Assembly: GCA_020853775.1 (NCBI GenBank)
Contig: JADYYH010000119.1
Span: 1-64,000, forward strand
DNA length: 64,000 bases
Origin: Nitrospira sp.
GTDB lineage: Bacteria > Nitrospirota > Nitrospiria > Nitrospirales > Nitrospiraceae
Direction of reading: 5' to 3'
In this document: piece after piece, positions 18,437-27,371 of the stretch
How positions within the stretch are numbered: position 1 is the stretch's first letter
Layout: each line of letters opens with the position of its first letter
The notes under the pieces: model-generated
Database searches by the model: none
What the model saw: only the letters and a program-made list of their open reading frames with translations
Told to the model about the DNA's origin: nothing
Position numbers and translations under genes: made by a program

Positions 18437-18750
18437 AGGTCATCGCCCTCTCGGAGTTTCAGCAATTCAGCCAAGACAAAATGAAAAAGAATAACCTCTT
18501 CGAAACGTCGCGGTTTTTTTGCGACATCTATTGCTTCGAGCCGGGGCAGGAACAGAAGGGGCACATTCACGGAGAACAGGACAAGGTCTACATCGTACTG
18601 GAAGGCGAAGGCACGTTTCAGGTCGGCACGGAAAAACGTGTACTGGGAGCAGGGCAAGGCACGATGGCGGCGGCAGGCGAGGAACACGGTGTGAAAAATC
18701 ACAGCACGCAGCGGTTGACAGTGCTCGTCTTTGTCGCGCCGAATCCCTGA
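18433..18750 (+). CDS. Cupin domain protein
   Basis: 105-residue single beta-barrel cupin. The metal motif is visible as GHIHGEQDKVYIVLEGEG with His44 and His46, and a second motif with His85 (GEEHGVKNH). Such small cupins are dioxygenases, isomerases or ligand binders; the reaction is not clear. The ATG overlaps the stop of the CCG-domain gene by 4 bases, so the two are translationally coupled. The stop lies 2 bases from the convergent DUF3365 gene. Confidence 0.85.
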   Translation: MKVIALSEFQQFSQDKMKKNNLFETSRFFCDIYCFEPGQEQKGHIHGEQDKVYIVLEGEGTFQVGTEKRVLGAGQGTMAAAGEEHGVKNHSTQRLTVLVFVAPNP

Positions 18751-18752
18751 CG

Positions 18753-19511
18753 CTACCGATTGCCCAGCGGGGCGGTGACGGTGATGGCTCCGGCAAGATC
18801 TCCTTCTTTATGCCCCTCCTTGGGATACCCGGAGATGTCGAGATCGCCTTTCGGTTCGCCATGGCAGGCGAGACAGTCCTTCGCGTAATAAATCGGCATG
18901 ACCACCCGCAAGGTGCGCCCCTCTTCGGTCAACTCGCTCACATAGGCCTCAGCTCGCGGCCTGGCGGACAGCCATTTGAGCACCGACGCCTCGTACTCAT
19001 CCGGCTCATTTTTCGGATTCCGTGGTTGAATGGCCGTCTGCTTCAGCCGCACATGCGCGGCCTTGGAGAACCGGGCTGACGCCTGACTGCCATAGGTGGC
19101 CGGAATAAAATTCTTATAGCCGATGCCCCGCTGATTGATGACGACCTGCGCGTCGCGTATGACTTCTCGACTGGCCTGCACCAACGCCGGCAACAGTTCC
19201 TTTGCCAGTGGCGGAATGCGTAGAGACACCGGTGCCGTCGGCAACGCCGTCAGATCGATCCCGGTCTTGTCGTGAAACTCCCGCACCAATTGCTGCTCGA
19301 ATAATTCCGGCGTGAATCCTTTGTCGCCCTTGTGAGGATCGTCGATCAACGACTGGTTGCGTTCAATGACGGCGCGCCCGGATTCTAAGAGTTTGGCCAG
19401 CAGGCGAGCGGTCTCCTCGGCCTCGGCTCGCTCAACCGCCACGCCCGTCGAAGGGTGCAGGGTCGTCAACAGCACCGCTGCAGCCAGGATCATCCATGCA
19501 CGACGTCTCAT
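18753..19511 (-). CDS. DUF3365 (Tll0287-like) periplasmic c-heme protein
   Basis: 252 residues with a signal peptide (about 1-25) and a DUF3365 domain, a PAS-like heme-binding fold known from cyanobacterial Tll0287 and sensor kinases. The c-type heme motif CLACH is at 213-217, followed by GEPKGD as in this family. It is probably a redox or gas sensor, or an electron carrier, in the periplasm. AGAGGAG precedes the ATG. It is the last gene of the nirK-led minus-strand run, 22 bases after the solute-binding lipoprotein gene, which suggests a link with nitrogen oxides. Confidence 0.85.
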   Translation of the reverse strand: MRRRAWMILAAAVLLTTLHPSTGVAVERAEAEETARLLAKLLESGRAVIERNQSLIDDPHKGDKGFTPELFEQQLVREFHDKTGIDLTALPTAPVSLRIPPLAKELLPALVQASREVIRDAQVVINQRGIGYKNFIPATYGSQASARFSKAAHVRLKQTAIQPRNPKNEPDEYEASVLKWLSARPRAEAYVSELTEEGRTLRVVMPIYYAKDCLACHGEPKGDLDISGYPKEGHKEGDLAGAITVTAPLGNR

Positions 19512-19533
19512 GATTGTACTCCTCTCTCTGCGA

Positions 19534-20595
19534 TCATGACCCGGGCCTGATACGACAGGTCCCCTGGATATAGTGGGACGCCATCTTCTCCACATCGAAC
19601 GGTAATCCTTCCAAGGAGGCTCGCCGGGGAAAGGCATACTCTTCATCGAGCCAACGTGTCCGCATGTCATCCAGGCGACCGGATTCGTCCAGTTTCAACA
19701 GCAGATCGTTCACCAGCCATCTCAGGCGGTAACTTTCTTCCGCCACAACCACGCCATAGTCGGCCTTGGTGAGGAACAGGGGGCGGCCGCTGTCACGGGT
19801 CAAGAGCGTCCAGTCCTTGCGAACACGCGTGACCATATACTCCAACACCGGCTGGGCGCCGAGGATGAGGTCGATGCGCGGCTCCGTCTGAGCGTCCGCA
19901 TATTCGAATGCCGCAGGGAGCGAATCGCACACGATCAGCCGGTTGACGCCCCCGTTAGCCTCGGCATAGTAGTAGGCGCTGGTTTCATCCTGTACGGCAA
20001 TCGTCAGGCCATCCAACGCATGGCTCGTGGCCGCGAGCCGGTCGGCCGCAGGATGCAGCGCCTGCTCCCGAAGATTCGCCCGCACCCGTTCCAACACCGT
20101 TGCGCTCGTGGTGATCCCGCTGATTCCGCCGCCGTAAAAATAGGGCAGGGAATAGGCGACGCCGGCACGGGAAGGGGCAGGCGTGTTCGTCGCGACCGCG
20201 GACACGAACCAATCCAAATGGCCTTCGTTGAGGAGGCGGAACAGGTCCCTGAAGCGCACGAGATGCAGGACCGGGGTCACCGGATGTCCGCACCGCCGGG
20301 AGAGTTCCTCGGTCATAGCTCGGGTGAGTTCAACGTCGAGCCCTGTGACACGAGCCCCTTCGTCCGTCCAGATGGTCGGAAAGACGAAGGGCCGGAACGG
20401 CTCCATTGCCAGACCAACCTGAACGCGCCCGCGTTCACAGATGATGTCGACTTTACTGCCGGCGACCGGCCAGACCTGTTCGACCGCGTCGATCAGCAAT
20501 CCGCAGCCGGACAGCAGCAGGCAGAGCAGTGCCGTCCAGACTCGGCCGCACCGTGACGACCTGATCAAAATCGCACGCCAGTCAGAAACACCCAT
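19534..20595 (-). CDS. Solute-binding lipoprotein, SBP_bac_3 type
   Basis: 353 residues. The N-terminus is a lipoprotein signal with lipobox LLSGC (Cys31). The mature part looks like a family 3 periplasmic binding protein (GLDVELTRAMTEEL, DWFVSAVATNT, TIAVQDETSAYYYAE, DYGVVVAEES), which usually bind amino acids or small acids. No ABC permease or ATPase is next to it, so it may sense or scavenge a ligand instead of feeding a transporter. The start overlaps the upstream barrel gene by 31 bases. Ligand unknown. Confidence 0.75.
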   Translation of the reverse strand: MGVSDWRAILIRSSRCGRVWTALLCLLLSGCGLLIDAVEQVWPVAGSKVDIICERGRVQVGLAMEPFRPFVFPTIWTDEGARVTGLDVELTRAMTEELSRRCGHPVTPVLHLVRFRDLFRLLNEGHLDWFVSAVATNTPAPSRAGVAYSLPYFYGGGISGITTSATVLERVRANLREQALHPAADRLAATSHALDGLTIAVQDETSAYYYAEANGGVNRLIVCDSLPAAFEYADAQTEPRIDLILGAQPVLEYMVTRVRKDWTLLTRDSGRPLFLTKADYGVVVAEESYRLRWLVNDLLLKLDESGRLDDMRTRWLDEEYAFPRRASLEGLPFDVEKMASHYIQGTCRIRPGS

Positions 20596-21194
20596 TGCTG
20601 CGCCTGTCCCGCGTCCCCGCGAAAATCCACCCCGTATTGGCTGTACTGCACACTGATATCAACCGACAAACTCTGAGCGACCGGAAAACGTACCCCTACC
20701 TGACCACCGATCAAGTGGCCGGGTGCACGGTTTCCCGGACCGGGCAACACACCTCCGGCCAGCATCCCGACGTAGGGCACCGCCCGGTCTTCCAATGGAC
20801 CGAACAGCACGTGGCGGATGATGCGGCTGATCGGTTTGTGTTTGGGGAAATCCAGGATGTCGATGAAGTTATTCCACCGAGGATTGAGAAACACGGAATG
20901 CTGGTCGGTACTGAATTCCTGCGTATGAATGCTGAAGAACTGATAGATGGTCCGAACCTCGACATTGCCGTAGCGTAGTGCCGTAATGCCGAGCTGCACG
21001 CCGATCTCACGGTCGTCCGGCGCAAATGTCTGCTGCCGCAGCATCACATCGACGTTAAAGGGCCGGATGGGAAATTCAAGCACCGCTTCCTGCGCGGCTG
21101 TGTTGGCAGCCGACAACACCAAGACACCTGCCGCCGTGGTCAGACAGCGGGCGAAGACTCTCCTGATTGTCCGCAGCGCTCCGGTCGAAGGCAT
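20565..21194 (-). CDS. Outer-membrane beta-barrel protein, possibly PagL-like
   Basis: 209 residues with a signal peptide (cleavage near AANTAAQ) and alternating hydrophobic strands. It ends in VRF, a C-terminal aromatic typical of barrels inserted by the BAM complex. The size and strand pattern resemble acyloxyacyl hydrolase/PagL-type small barrels, but I cannot point to a convincing catalytic His-Ser pair. It sits in the nirK-led run between the HMA-like gene (61 bases upstream) and the solute-binding gene (overlapping). Function unassigned. Confidence 0.6.
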   Translation of the reverse strand: MPSTGALRTIRRVFARCLTTAAGVLVLSAANTAAQEAVLEFPIRPFNVDVMLRQQTFAPDDREIGVQLGITALRYGNVEVRTIYQFFSIHTQEFSTDQHSVFLNPRWNNFIDILDFPKHKPISRIIRHVLFGPLEDRAVPYVGMLAGGVLPGPGNRAPGHLIGGQVGVRFPVAQSLSVDISVQYSQYGVDFRGDAGQAQQWVFLTGVRF

Positions 21195-21255
21195 GATGAC
21201 TCGTTGACTGGGCGTGGCGAGTCTCTCTGAATCGCCGTCTCATTGCAAGGGCCGG

Positions 21256-21603
21256 TCACGGCCGTGTCGGGGAGGGACCTGCGGAGATGCAGGACTTCAT
21301 GATCTCAACCTGACAACTCACGGCCGACGGGAGGGCACGCCGTGCGGCCGCCAGGAGATCCTCCGGAACGACAACCCCGCTCAACACATCGACTAAGACA
21401 TGCTCAGGGACGCTGTCCGGATCGACGCGGGCGACGCCTGACATCGGAGTCAATGCCGCCACGATAGACTGGTGTTGAGCGGAACAGTCGGGTCCTGACA
21501 AGAAAAGCGCCACGCGCTCCTGTGAGGTTTCGGCAGCGGCCGGGCTTGCGAGGTATCCGCTCAGTAGGAACAGGAAGAACCGTATTGTCCCAGGATTCCG
21601 CAT
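21256..21603 (-). CDS. Small secreted HMA-like protein next to nirK
   Basis: 115 residues with a signal peptide ending SPAAAET. The mature part (about 28-106) reads like a heavy-metal-associated beta-alpha-beta fold: RVALFLSGPDC, helix, VARVDPDS strand, VLVDVLSG strand, helix, VSCQVEI strand. The usual GMxCxxC metal site is reduced to GPDCSAQH with one Cys (Cys40); Cys97 and Cys105 are extra. GGGAG at 6 bases sets the ATG. It is the first gene after nirK (105-base gap), so a copper-related role is tempting but inferred. Confidence 0.55.
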   Translation of the reverse strand: MRNPGTIRFFLFLLSGYLASPAAAETSQERVALFLSGPDCSAQHQSIVAALTPMSGVARVDPDSVPEHVLVDVLSGVVVPEDLLAAARRALPSAVSCQVEIMKSCISAGPSPTRP

Positions 21604-21708
21604 CGGCATCTCCCAGAAACCATGAACGTTGGACATCGGTATGGATCACGGTTTGCTCTCCCCCGAGGAGGGCCGGCGGTCCGTGTGGACGGCCGGCCCC
21701 CACGACGG

Positions 21709-22710
21709 TCAGTGACCAGCCGGCGGTGTGGCCTCGGTCTTCGAGGCCGGCAACTCCCAGGGCACCATCGGCATCAGCGGAGCCGGCTTCGCATCCGGTC
21801 CTGCCAACAGAACCGCAATCGCCCCGCGCAATGCACCGGTCAGGGAATGGGTCACGAGCGGGTAGGCTCCGGCGGATTCCACAACAACATCGAACGTGGC
21901 CGCGCTGCCAGGTCCCACCACGTACGTCTGCACGCCTTTCAGGTTATTGGCGGGATTGCCGCTCTCATACACGTTGTCCCAGATTTCGCCGATGGGATGG
22001 AACGAGGAAAACTCGTTCGGCCCCGCATTGACGAAATAAATGCGCACGCGCTCGCCCGGTTTGGCATCCAGCTTTCCCCCTCCCGTCACGAAGGGGTGAT
22101 ATTTGAAGATGCCGCCATTGAACATGATTCCGTCGTACTTCCGATCAAACATGGCTTGCACATCGCCCGGATTCTTGTAGTACTCCGACTGCACCAACAC
22201 ATATTCGCGATCGGCTTTCGGCCAGACCTTGGCGTCCTTCGGATCGACGATGATCGCGCCGAACATGCCACGCGCCACATGTTGGATCATGGGCGGCGCG
22301 CCGCAGTGGTAGAAGAACAGCCCTGGCTTTTTCGCCACAAAGGTGAAGCTGATGCTCTCTCCGGCATTGACCGCCCGGTAATTTTTCAAGAAATCGATTT
22401 CCGCCGCATGAAAGTCCATCGCATGCGGATTCTTGTTCGTCGCCGGATTCGTCAGCGTGAAGTTGATCGTATCACCCTCCGTCACCCGCACGACCGGACC
22501 AGGAAACTGCCCATTGAACGTCCAGGCCGCATACTTTTCCCCGCCGCCGTCAATGACGATATCCGTCTCCACCGCGGTCATCTGAATATCGTGGGTCTTC
22601 GCCTGGACGGACAGCGCCATACCTGCCACCATTCCCAGCGCCGCGCCCATGAGGGCTGCGGGCCTCTGCCACCGGCCGCGTTGACAACTTGTCTCTGTTA
22701 CTCTCTGCAT
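21709..22710 (-). CDS. nirK: Copper-containing nitrite reductase
   Basis: 333-residue periplasmic two-cupredoxin enzyme reducing nitrite to nitric oxide. Signal peptide at about 1-37. Type 1 copper: His96, Cys136, His144, Met149. Type 2 copper: His101, His135, His288. Catalytic residues Asp99 (HAMDFH) and His238 (SSFHPIG) are present. The loop from Cys136 to His144 is one residue shorter than in Alcaligenes-type enzymes. GGGAGG before the ATG fixes the start. It leads a minus-strand run with HMA-like, barrel, solute-binding and DUF3365 genes, and has an operator-like palindrome upstream. Confidence 0.93.
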   Translation of the reverse strand: MQRVTETSCQRGRWQRPAALMGAALGMVAGMALSVQAKTHDIQMTAVETDIVIDGGGEKYAAWTFNGQFPGPVVRVTEGDTINFTLTNPATNKNPHAMDFHAAEIDFLKNYRAVNAGESISFTFVAKKPGLFFYHCGAPPMIQHVARGMFGAIIVDPKDAKVWPKADREYVLVQSEYYKNPGDVQAMFDRKYDGIMFNGGIFKYHPFVTGGGKLDAKPGERVRIYFVNAGPNEFSSFHPIGEIWDNVYESGNPANNLKGVQTYVVGPGSAATFDVVVESAGAYPLVTHSLTGALRGAIAVLLAGPDAKPAPLMPMVPWELPASKTEATPPAGH

Positions 22711-22804
22711 ATCTGCCTCCCGTCCTCTGTTTATTAACCCGGCGTCGGAAGCGTGATGCTCCCGAATCAACATTCACCTAATCGAATGCTGCGCCTCTGC
22801 CTGC

Positions 22805-22851
22805 ACCATACGGGAAGCCCAGGCAATAAAATATGACAATTGTCATATTTT
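22805..22851 (-). promoter_or_regulatory. nirK promoter with 24-bp palindromic operator
   Basis: A perfect 24-bp palindrome lies at 22828-22851 (half-site AAAATATGACAA). On the minus strand a TATGGT -10 box lies at 22805-22810. If RNA starts 7 bases after it (22798), the palindrome centre falls at -41.5, the spacing of class II Crp/Fnr activation. The Crp/Fnr-family gene ends 30 bases upstream. The nirK ATG lies about 88 bases downstream of the predicted start. Confidence 0.65.
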
Positions 22852-22880
22852 GAAACATGACGACTCTGTCGTGAAAAAAA

Positions 22881-23636
22881 TTACGTGGAAGCGAGGATTT
22901 TGAGCTTGGGAAGATCGCGAATCACGAGGCGGGCAGCCGTTCCGGATACTAGGCGCTCTTTTTTGAATCGCGCCATGATCCGGATGGCGGTTTCCGTGGT
23001 GACCCCTACCAAGTTTGCCATGTCTTGCCGCGTGAGTCTGACGGTCACCCGGATTCCGTTCGACTCCTGCACGCCGCTCCGTTCGGCCAGACTCACCAGC
23101 AACGCGGCCAGCCGTTGATCGGCCCGATCGAGGGCGAGCACCTTGGCCTTTTCCTGCGCCTCGTTGAGCCGGTTGCCGAGGTAGCGTATGACCTCCATGG
23201 CTGCATCCGGATTCGCGCGGAGCATCTTAAAGTAGGCCTCTTTTTTCATGCGCAACACGCTGACATCGCCCATGGGTTGGGCGGTCCCCGGGTGATAGGC
23301 CCCGTCGAACGTCGCCGCGTCGCAACAGAACAGGTCGCCCGGCATGAGCACCTTCAGCGTACACTCCTTGCCATCGAGGGACGACTTGACGCACTTCACC
23401 GACCCTTCCTTGACGATGTGGAAGTATTCAGTCGGATCGCCCTCGCGAAAGATGTACTCGCCTTTGCCGTAGCGGGTTTCTGTCATTTCGCCCAGGACCT
23501 TCAGTCGATCCTGGGCGCTGAGAATCTGGAGGAGGGGAATCTGATTCAACCCGGCAGGTAGACCAGGGTTGGATCGTTCAACGGCTGGGAGAATTGACGA
23601 TTTCTTTGGCAGCTTCGACAATCGAGCGTACTCCAA
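22881..23636 (-). CDS. Crp/Fnr family transcription regulator
   Basis: 251 residues: cyclic-nucleotide-binding-like beta-roll (about 35-140), dimer helix (145-175) and winged helix-turn-helix (about 195-245, LTRQDMANLVGVTTETAIRIMARFKKE). The recognition helix has Glu215 and Arg219 (ETAIR), where Fnr/Crp have E-x-x-S-R. No N-terminal Fnr cysteine cluster; Cys82, 92, 104 and 105 lie in the sensor domain. Its ATG overlaps the transketolase 3' end by 59 bases; a TTG at 23549 is an alternative start. Its place next to nirK and the palindrome suggests it controls nirK, perhaps in response to nitrogen oxides or redox state. Confidence 0.85.
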   Translation of the reverse strand: MEYARLSKLPKKSSILPAVERSNPGLPAGLNQIPLLQILSAQDRLKVLGEMTETRYGKGEYIFREGDPTEYFHIVKEGSVKCVKSSLDGKECTLKVLMPGDLFCCDAATFDGAYHPGTAQPMGDVSVLRMKKEAYFKMLRANPDAAMEVIRYLGNRLNEAQEKAKVLALDRADQRLAALLVSLAERSGVQESNGIRVTVRLTRQDMANLVGVTTETAIRIMARFKKERLVSGTAARLVIRDLPKLKILAST

Positions 23637-25464
23637 TTCCGAAATGATCCACGAGTTCCTCCGGCTTGCCGCTGCGCGGAATTTCGCGAACCGCCAACTT
23701 GCGCACCCGCACGCCTTCGGAAGCCAGGGCGCTCAAGACGGCATCACCGATACCGCCGTGCGCATAATGATCTTCGACCGTCAGAAACCGCCCGCCGGTC
23801 GCTCGCGCACAGTCGATCAACGTAGCCTGATCGACGGGGACGATGCTGTACAAATCTACCACACGGGTCGCGATGCCGGCTGCTTTCAGCTGGTCGTGGG
23901 CCTTGAGGGCTTCGAACAGCGTGACACCGGCAGCCACGATCGTGAGCTGATCGGCGGCACTCTGCCGAAGCACTTTGGATCCGCCGATCCGGAACGTTTC
24001 GTCAGCGCCATAGATGACCGGAGTCTTGGGACGACCGGCACGCAAATAGACCATGCCCTTGTGGGCCGTCGCCGAATCCATCAATTTGTACATCGACAGG
24101 CCATCGGACGGGTAGAGCACGGTCACGCCGGGCTGAGTCGACATCATGGCCAGATCTTCGAGTCCCATCTGCGACGGGCCGTCCTCGCCGATGCTGACAC
24201 CGACGTGCGTGCCCACCAGTTTAATGTTCGACTGGCTGATTGCCGCCATGCGAATGAAGTCATAGGCACGTGTGAAAAAGGCTGCAAACGTCGCCACGAA
24301 CGGAATCTTGCCGCAGGCGGCAATGCCGGCCGCCGCGCCCAGCATATTCTGCTCGGCGATGAAATTTTCGAGGAAGCGGTCCGGAAACCGTTTCCCGAAC
24401 TTGTCGCTATACGTGGAATTCTTCACGTCCGCGTCGAGGGCCACCACCTGCGAGTTCGCTTCGCCAAGCGCCAGAAGCGCAGCCCCGAAGGCTTCCCGGG
24501 TCGCCACTGAATCTCCCAACTTGTACGGAGCCGGAGCCAGCGCTCCCTTCGTGGCGGGAGCCGTCTTGGCCGCGTTCGGCAATGGGATCTGGAGTTGTGT
24601 CGAGCTTGGTTTCAACTGGCCGGTCAATTCATCCAGCGCCTTCTGAGTTTCCTCGCCCTTCTTCAGCGGCTTGCCATGCCAGTCCGGATGATTTTCGATA
24701 AAGGAAACACCACGCCCCTTGAAGGTTTTCGCCAGCAAGACCGTCGGCTGCCCCTTCGTCTGAGCCGCCTCTGCGAACGCCGCGACCAGAGCACGGATAT
24801 CGTGCCCGTCCACGACGATGGCATGCCACCCGAACCCGCTCCAGCGCGCGCGGTACGCGTCCATATCATGCTGCAGCATCGTCGGATCGCTTTGCCCCAA
24901 ACGATTCACGTCCACGATGGCGCAGAGATTGTCCAGCTTCGCTTGCCGGGCCACTTCCGCCGCTTCCCATACAGACCCCTCGACGGATTCACCGTCGCCC
25001 ATCAAGACATAGGTGCGGTAGTCGGTCTTGTCGATCGACTTCGCGTTGAACGCGAGACCGACACCGGCCGGGAGCCCCTGGCCCAAGGAACCGGTCGCCA
25101 TGTCCACGAACGAGAGGCGGGGAGTCGGATGACCTTCGAGATCGGAGCCAAGCGTGCGCAATTTCAACAGCTCCGACTTGGGAAATAGTCCTGCTTCCGC
25201 CCACGCCGCATAGAGCAAAGGGGCCGCATGCCCCTTGGAGAGGACAAACCGATCACTATTCGGCAACCTTGGATTCTTCGGGTCGTACCGCATGACCGAG
25301 AAGAACAACACCGCCAGAATGTCCGCGGCCGAGCAACAACTGGACGGGTGCCCACTTCCGGCTTCGCTGGTCGCCTTCACGCTATCCATACGGAGATGGG
25401 TCGCTTTATTGGCCAGGGCGGTCAACAGATCGGGGGTTGTGGTGGAACCAACAGGGGAAGTCAT
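23578..25464 (-). CDS. tkt: Transketolase
   Basis: 628-residue thiamine-diphosphate enzyme moving two-carbon units between sugar phosphates in the pentose phosphate pathway. N-terminal TPP-binding half with GSGHPSS, SKGHAAP and the GDGESVEGSVWEAA...VDVN motif; a linker rich in Pro/Ala near 300-325; then the pyrimidine-binding half and C-terminal domain. AAAGGA precedes the ATG. A promoter lies about 90 bases upstream. The Crp/Fnr gene starts inside its 3' end, so the two may be cotranscribed. Confidence 0.93.
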   Translation of the reverse strand: MTSPVGSTTTPDLLTALANKATHLRMDSVKATSEAGSGHPSSCCSAADILAVLFFSVMRYDPKNPRLPNSDRFVLSKGHAAPLLYAAWAEAGLFPKSELLKLRTLGSDLEGHPTPRLSFVDMATGSLGQGLPAGVGLAFNAKSIDKTDYRTYVLMGDGESVEGSVWEAAEVARQAKLDNLCAIVDVNRLGQSDPTMLQHDMDAYRARWSGFGWHAIVVDGHDIRALVAAFAEAAQTKGQPTVLLAKTFKGRGVSFIENHPDWHGKPLKKGEETQKALDELTGQLKPSSTQLQIPLPNAAKTAPATKGALAPAPYKLGDSVATREAFGAALLALGEANSQVVALDADVKNSTYSDKFGKRFPDRFLENFIAEQNMLGAAAGIAACGKIPFVATFAAFFTRAYDFIRMAAISQSNIKLVGTHVGVSIGEDGPSQMGLEDLAMMSTQPGVTVLYPSDGLSMYKLMDSATAHKGMVYLRAGRPKTPVIYGADETFRIGGSKVLRQSAADQLTIVAAGVTLFEALKAHDQLKAAGIATRVVDLYSIVPVDQATLIDCARATGGRFLTVEDHYAHGGIGDAVLSALASEGVRVRKLAVREIPRSGKPEELVDHFGIGVRSIVEAAKEIVNSPSR

Positions 25465-25552
25465 GCGCGATCCTTTCACGATGGGAGCTGATGATTCTGG
25501 ATGAACCGAACGACAACGAGATCAAGAGTGAGAATCCGCTCTCGGTGGGTCG

Positions 25553-25581
25553 AAGCTAACAAATGGCATGCATAGAGTCAA
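25553..25581 (-). promoter_or_regulatory. Putative sigma-70 promoter for transketolase
   Basis: Minus strand TTGACT, 17 bases, TAGCTT. It is 89 bases upstream of the tkt ATG and back-to-back with the pyr promoter at 25626. The rest of the 25465-25625 region shows no gene. Confidence 0.45.
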
Positions 25582-25625
25582 TGAAGGCATGTCCCACGAA
25601 TGGACTCATCGCCTGCAGTCAATTC

Positions 25626-25654
25626 TTGACAGGGTCGGATCAAGTGGTTAAGAT
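25626..25654 (+). promoter_or_regulatory. pyr operon promoter
   Basis: TTGACA, 17-base spacer, TAAGAT: full -35 match and five of six in the -10. The transcript should begin near 25661, giving a leader of about 112 bases before pyrR. Confidence 0.75.
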
Positions 25655-25669
25655 CGGCTCGCCTTTAAC

Positions 25670-26357
<688 letters not shown>

Positions 26358-26371
26358 CCGGAGAGAGTGAC

Positions 26372-27295
26372 GTGGGGCTCAAACGAAAAGACCTGCTCAG
26401 CCTGACCAACCTGTCGGCTGCCGACATAGCCCTCATCCTGGACACCGCGGATTCCTTCAAAGAAGTCTCCGGCCGGGAAATCAAGAAGGTGCCGGCCTTG
26501 CGGGGCAAGACCGTGGTGAACCTGTTCTTCGAGCCGAGCACGAGAACCAGAACCTCGTTTGAATTGGCCGCTAAACGGCTCAGCGCCGATGTCATCAACT
26601 TTTCCCCTTCATCCAGCAGCGTGGTGAAAGGTGAAACGCTCCTCGACACCGCGCGCAACATCGAAGCCATGCAGGCCGATATCATCGTGTTGCGACATTC
26701 GTCGGCTGGCGCGGCGGAAACGCTGGCGCGGGGCGTGAAGTCTTCGGTCATCAATGCCGGCGACGGGTGGCACGAACATCCGACCCAGGCCTTGCTCGAC
26801 CTCTACACCATCCGCAGCCGGGGCATGGGGTTCGCCGGACTCAAGGTGGCGATTGTCGGCGATGTCGCGCACAGCCGTGTCGCCCGTTCCAATATCTTCG
26901 CCCTCACCAAACTCGGAGCCGAGGTGCGAGTGGTGGGACCACCGACCATGATTCCTTTGCACATCGACCAACTGGGCGCGCAGGTGCACTACAACCTGGA
27001 TGAAGGGCTGCGGGGCGTGCATGTCATCATGATGCTGCGGCTTCAACTTGAACGGCAGGGTCGCGCGCTGTTTCCGACCATCCGCGAATATGCGCGGCAG
27101 TACGGATTGACCAACGAGCGGGTAAAGCTGGCTGAGCCGGGCGCCATCGTCATGCATCCGGGGCCCATCAACCGGGGCGTCGAAATCGCGCCGGACGTGG
27201 CGGACAGCCTGTCGTCCGTGATTCTCGATCAAGTCGCCAACGGCGTGGCGGTGCGTATGGGGATTTTGTATCTCATGTCGGGAGCCAATGCGTAG
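26372..27295 (+). CDS. pyrB: Aspartate carbamoyltransferase catalytic subunit
   Basis: 307 residues. Joins carbamoyl phosphate and aspartate, the committed step of pyrimidine synthesis. Carbamoyl-phosphate site STRTRTS at 56-62, and [11 protein letters not shown] and the PGPINRGVE segment near the C-terminus complete the active site. The GTG start lies 14 bases after pyrR with GGAGAGAG before it. No regulatory pyrI subunit is present; pyrC follows directly. Confidence 0.96.
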   Translation: MGLKRKDLLSLTNLSAADIALILDTADSFKEVSGREIKKVPALRGKTVVNLFFEPSTRTRTSFELAAKRLSADVINFSPSSSSVVKGETLLDTARNIEAMQADIIVLRHSSAGAAETLARGVKSSVINAGDGWHEHPTQALLDLYTIRSRGMGFAGLKVAIVGDVAHSRVARSNIFALTKLGAEVRVVGPPTMIPLHIDQLGAQVHYNLDEGLRGVHVIMMLRLQLERQGRALFPTIREYARQYGLTNERVKLAEPGAIVMHPGPINRGVEIAPDVADSLSSVILDQVANGVAVRMGILYLMSGANA

Positions 27296-27371
27296 CACAT
27301 GATGATGCACGCGAATCACTCGCACATGACACACTGGGTCACAGAGTTCAACGGGGGGAGCTGAGCAGCGC

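Noticed and set aside
22852..22880. ACGAC-tct-GTCGT pairing as terminator of the Crp/Fnr gene
   Set aside because: Only five base pairs, and the T-run lies before the hairpin on the coding strand.
22881..23636. Fnr-type oxygen sensor with an iron-sulfur cluster
   Set aside because: The N-terminal Cys cluster of Fnr is absent, so I call only Crp/Fnr family.
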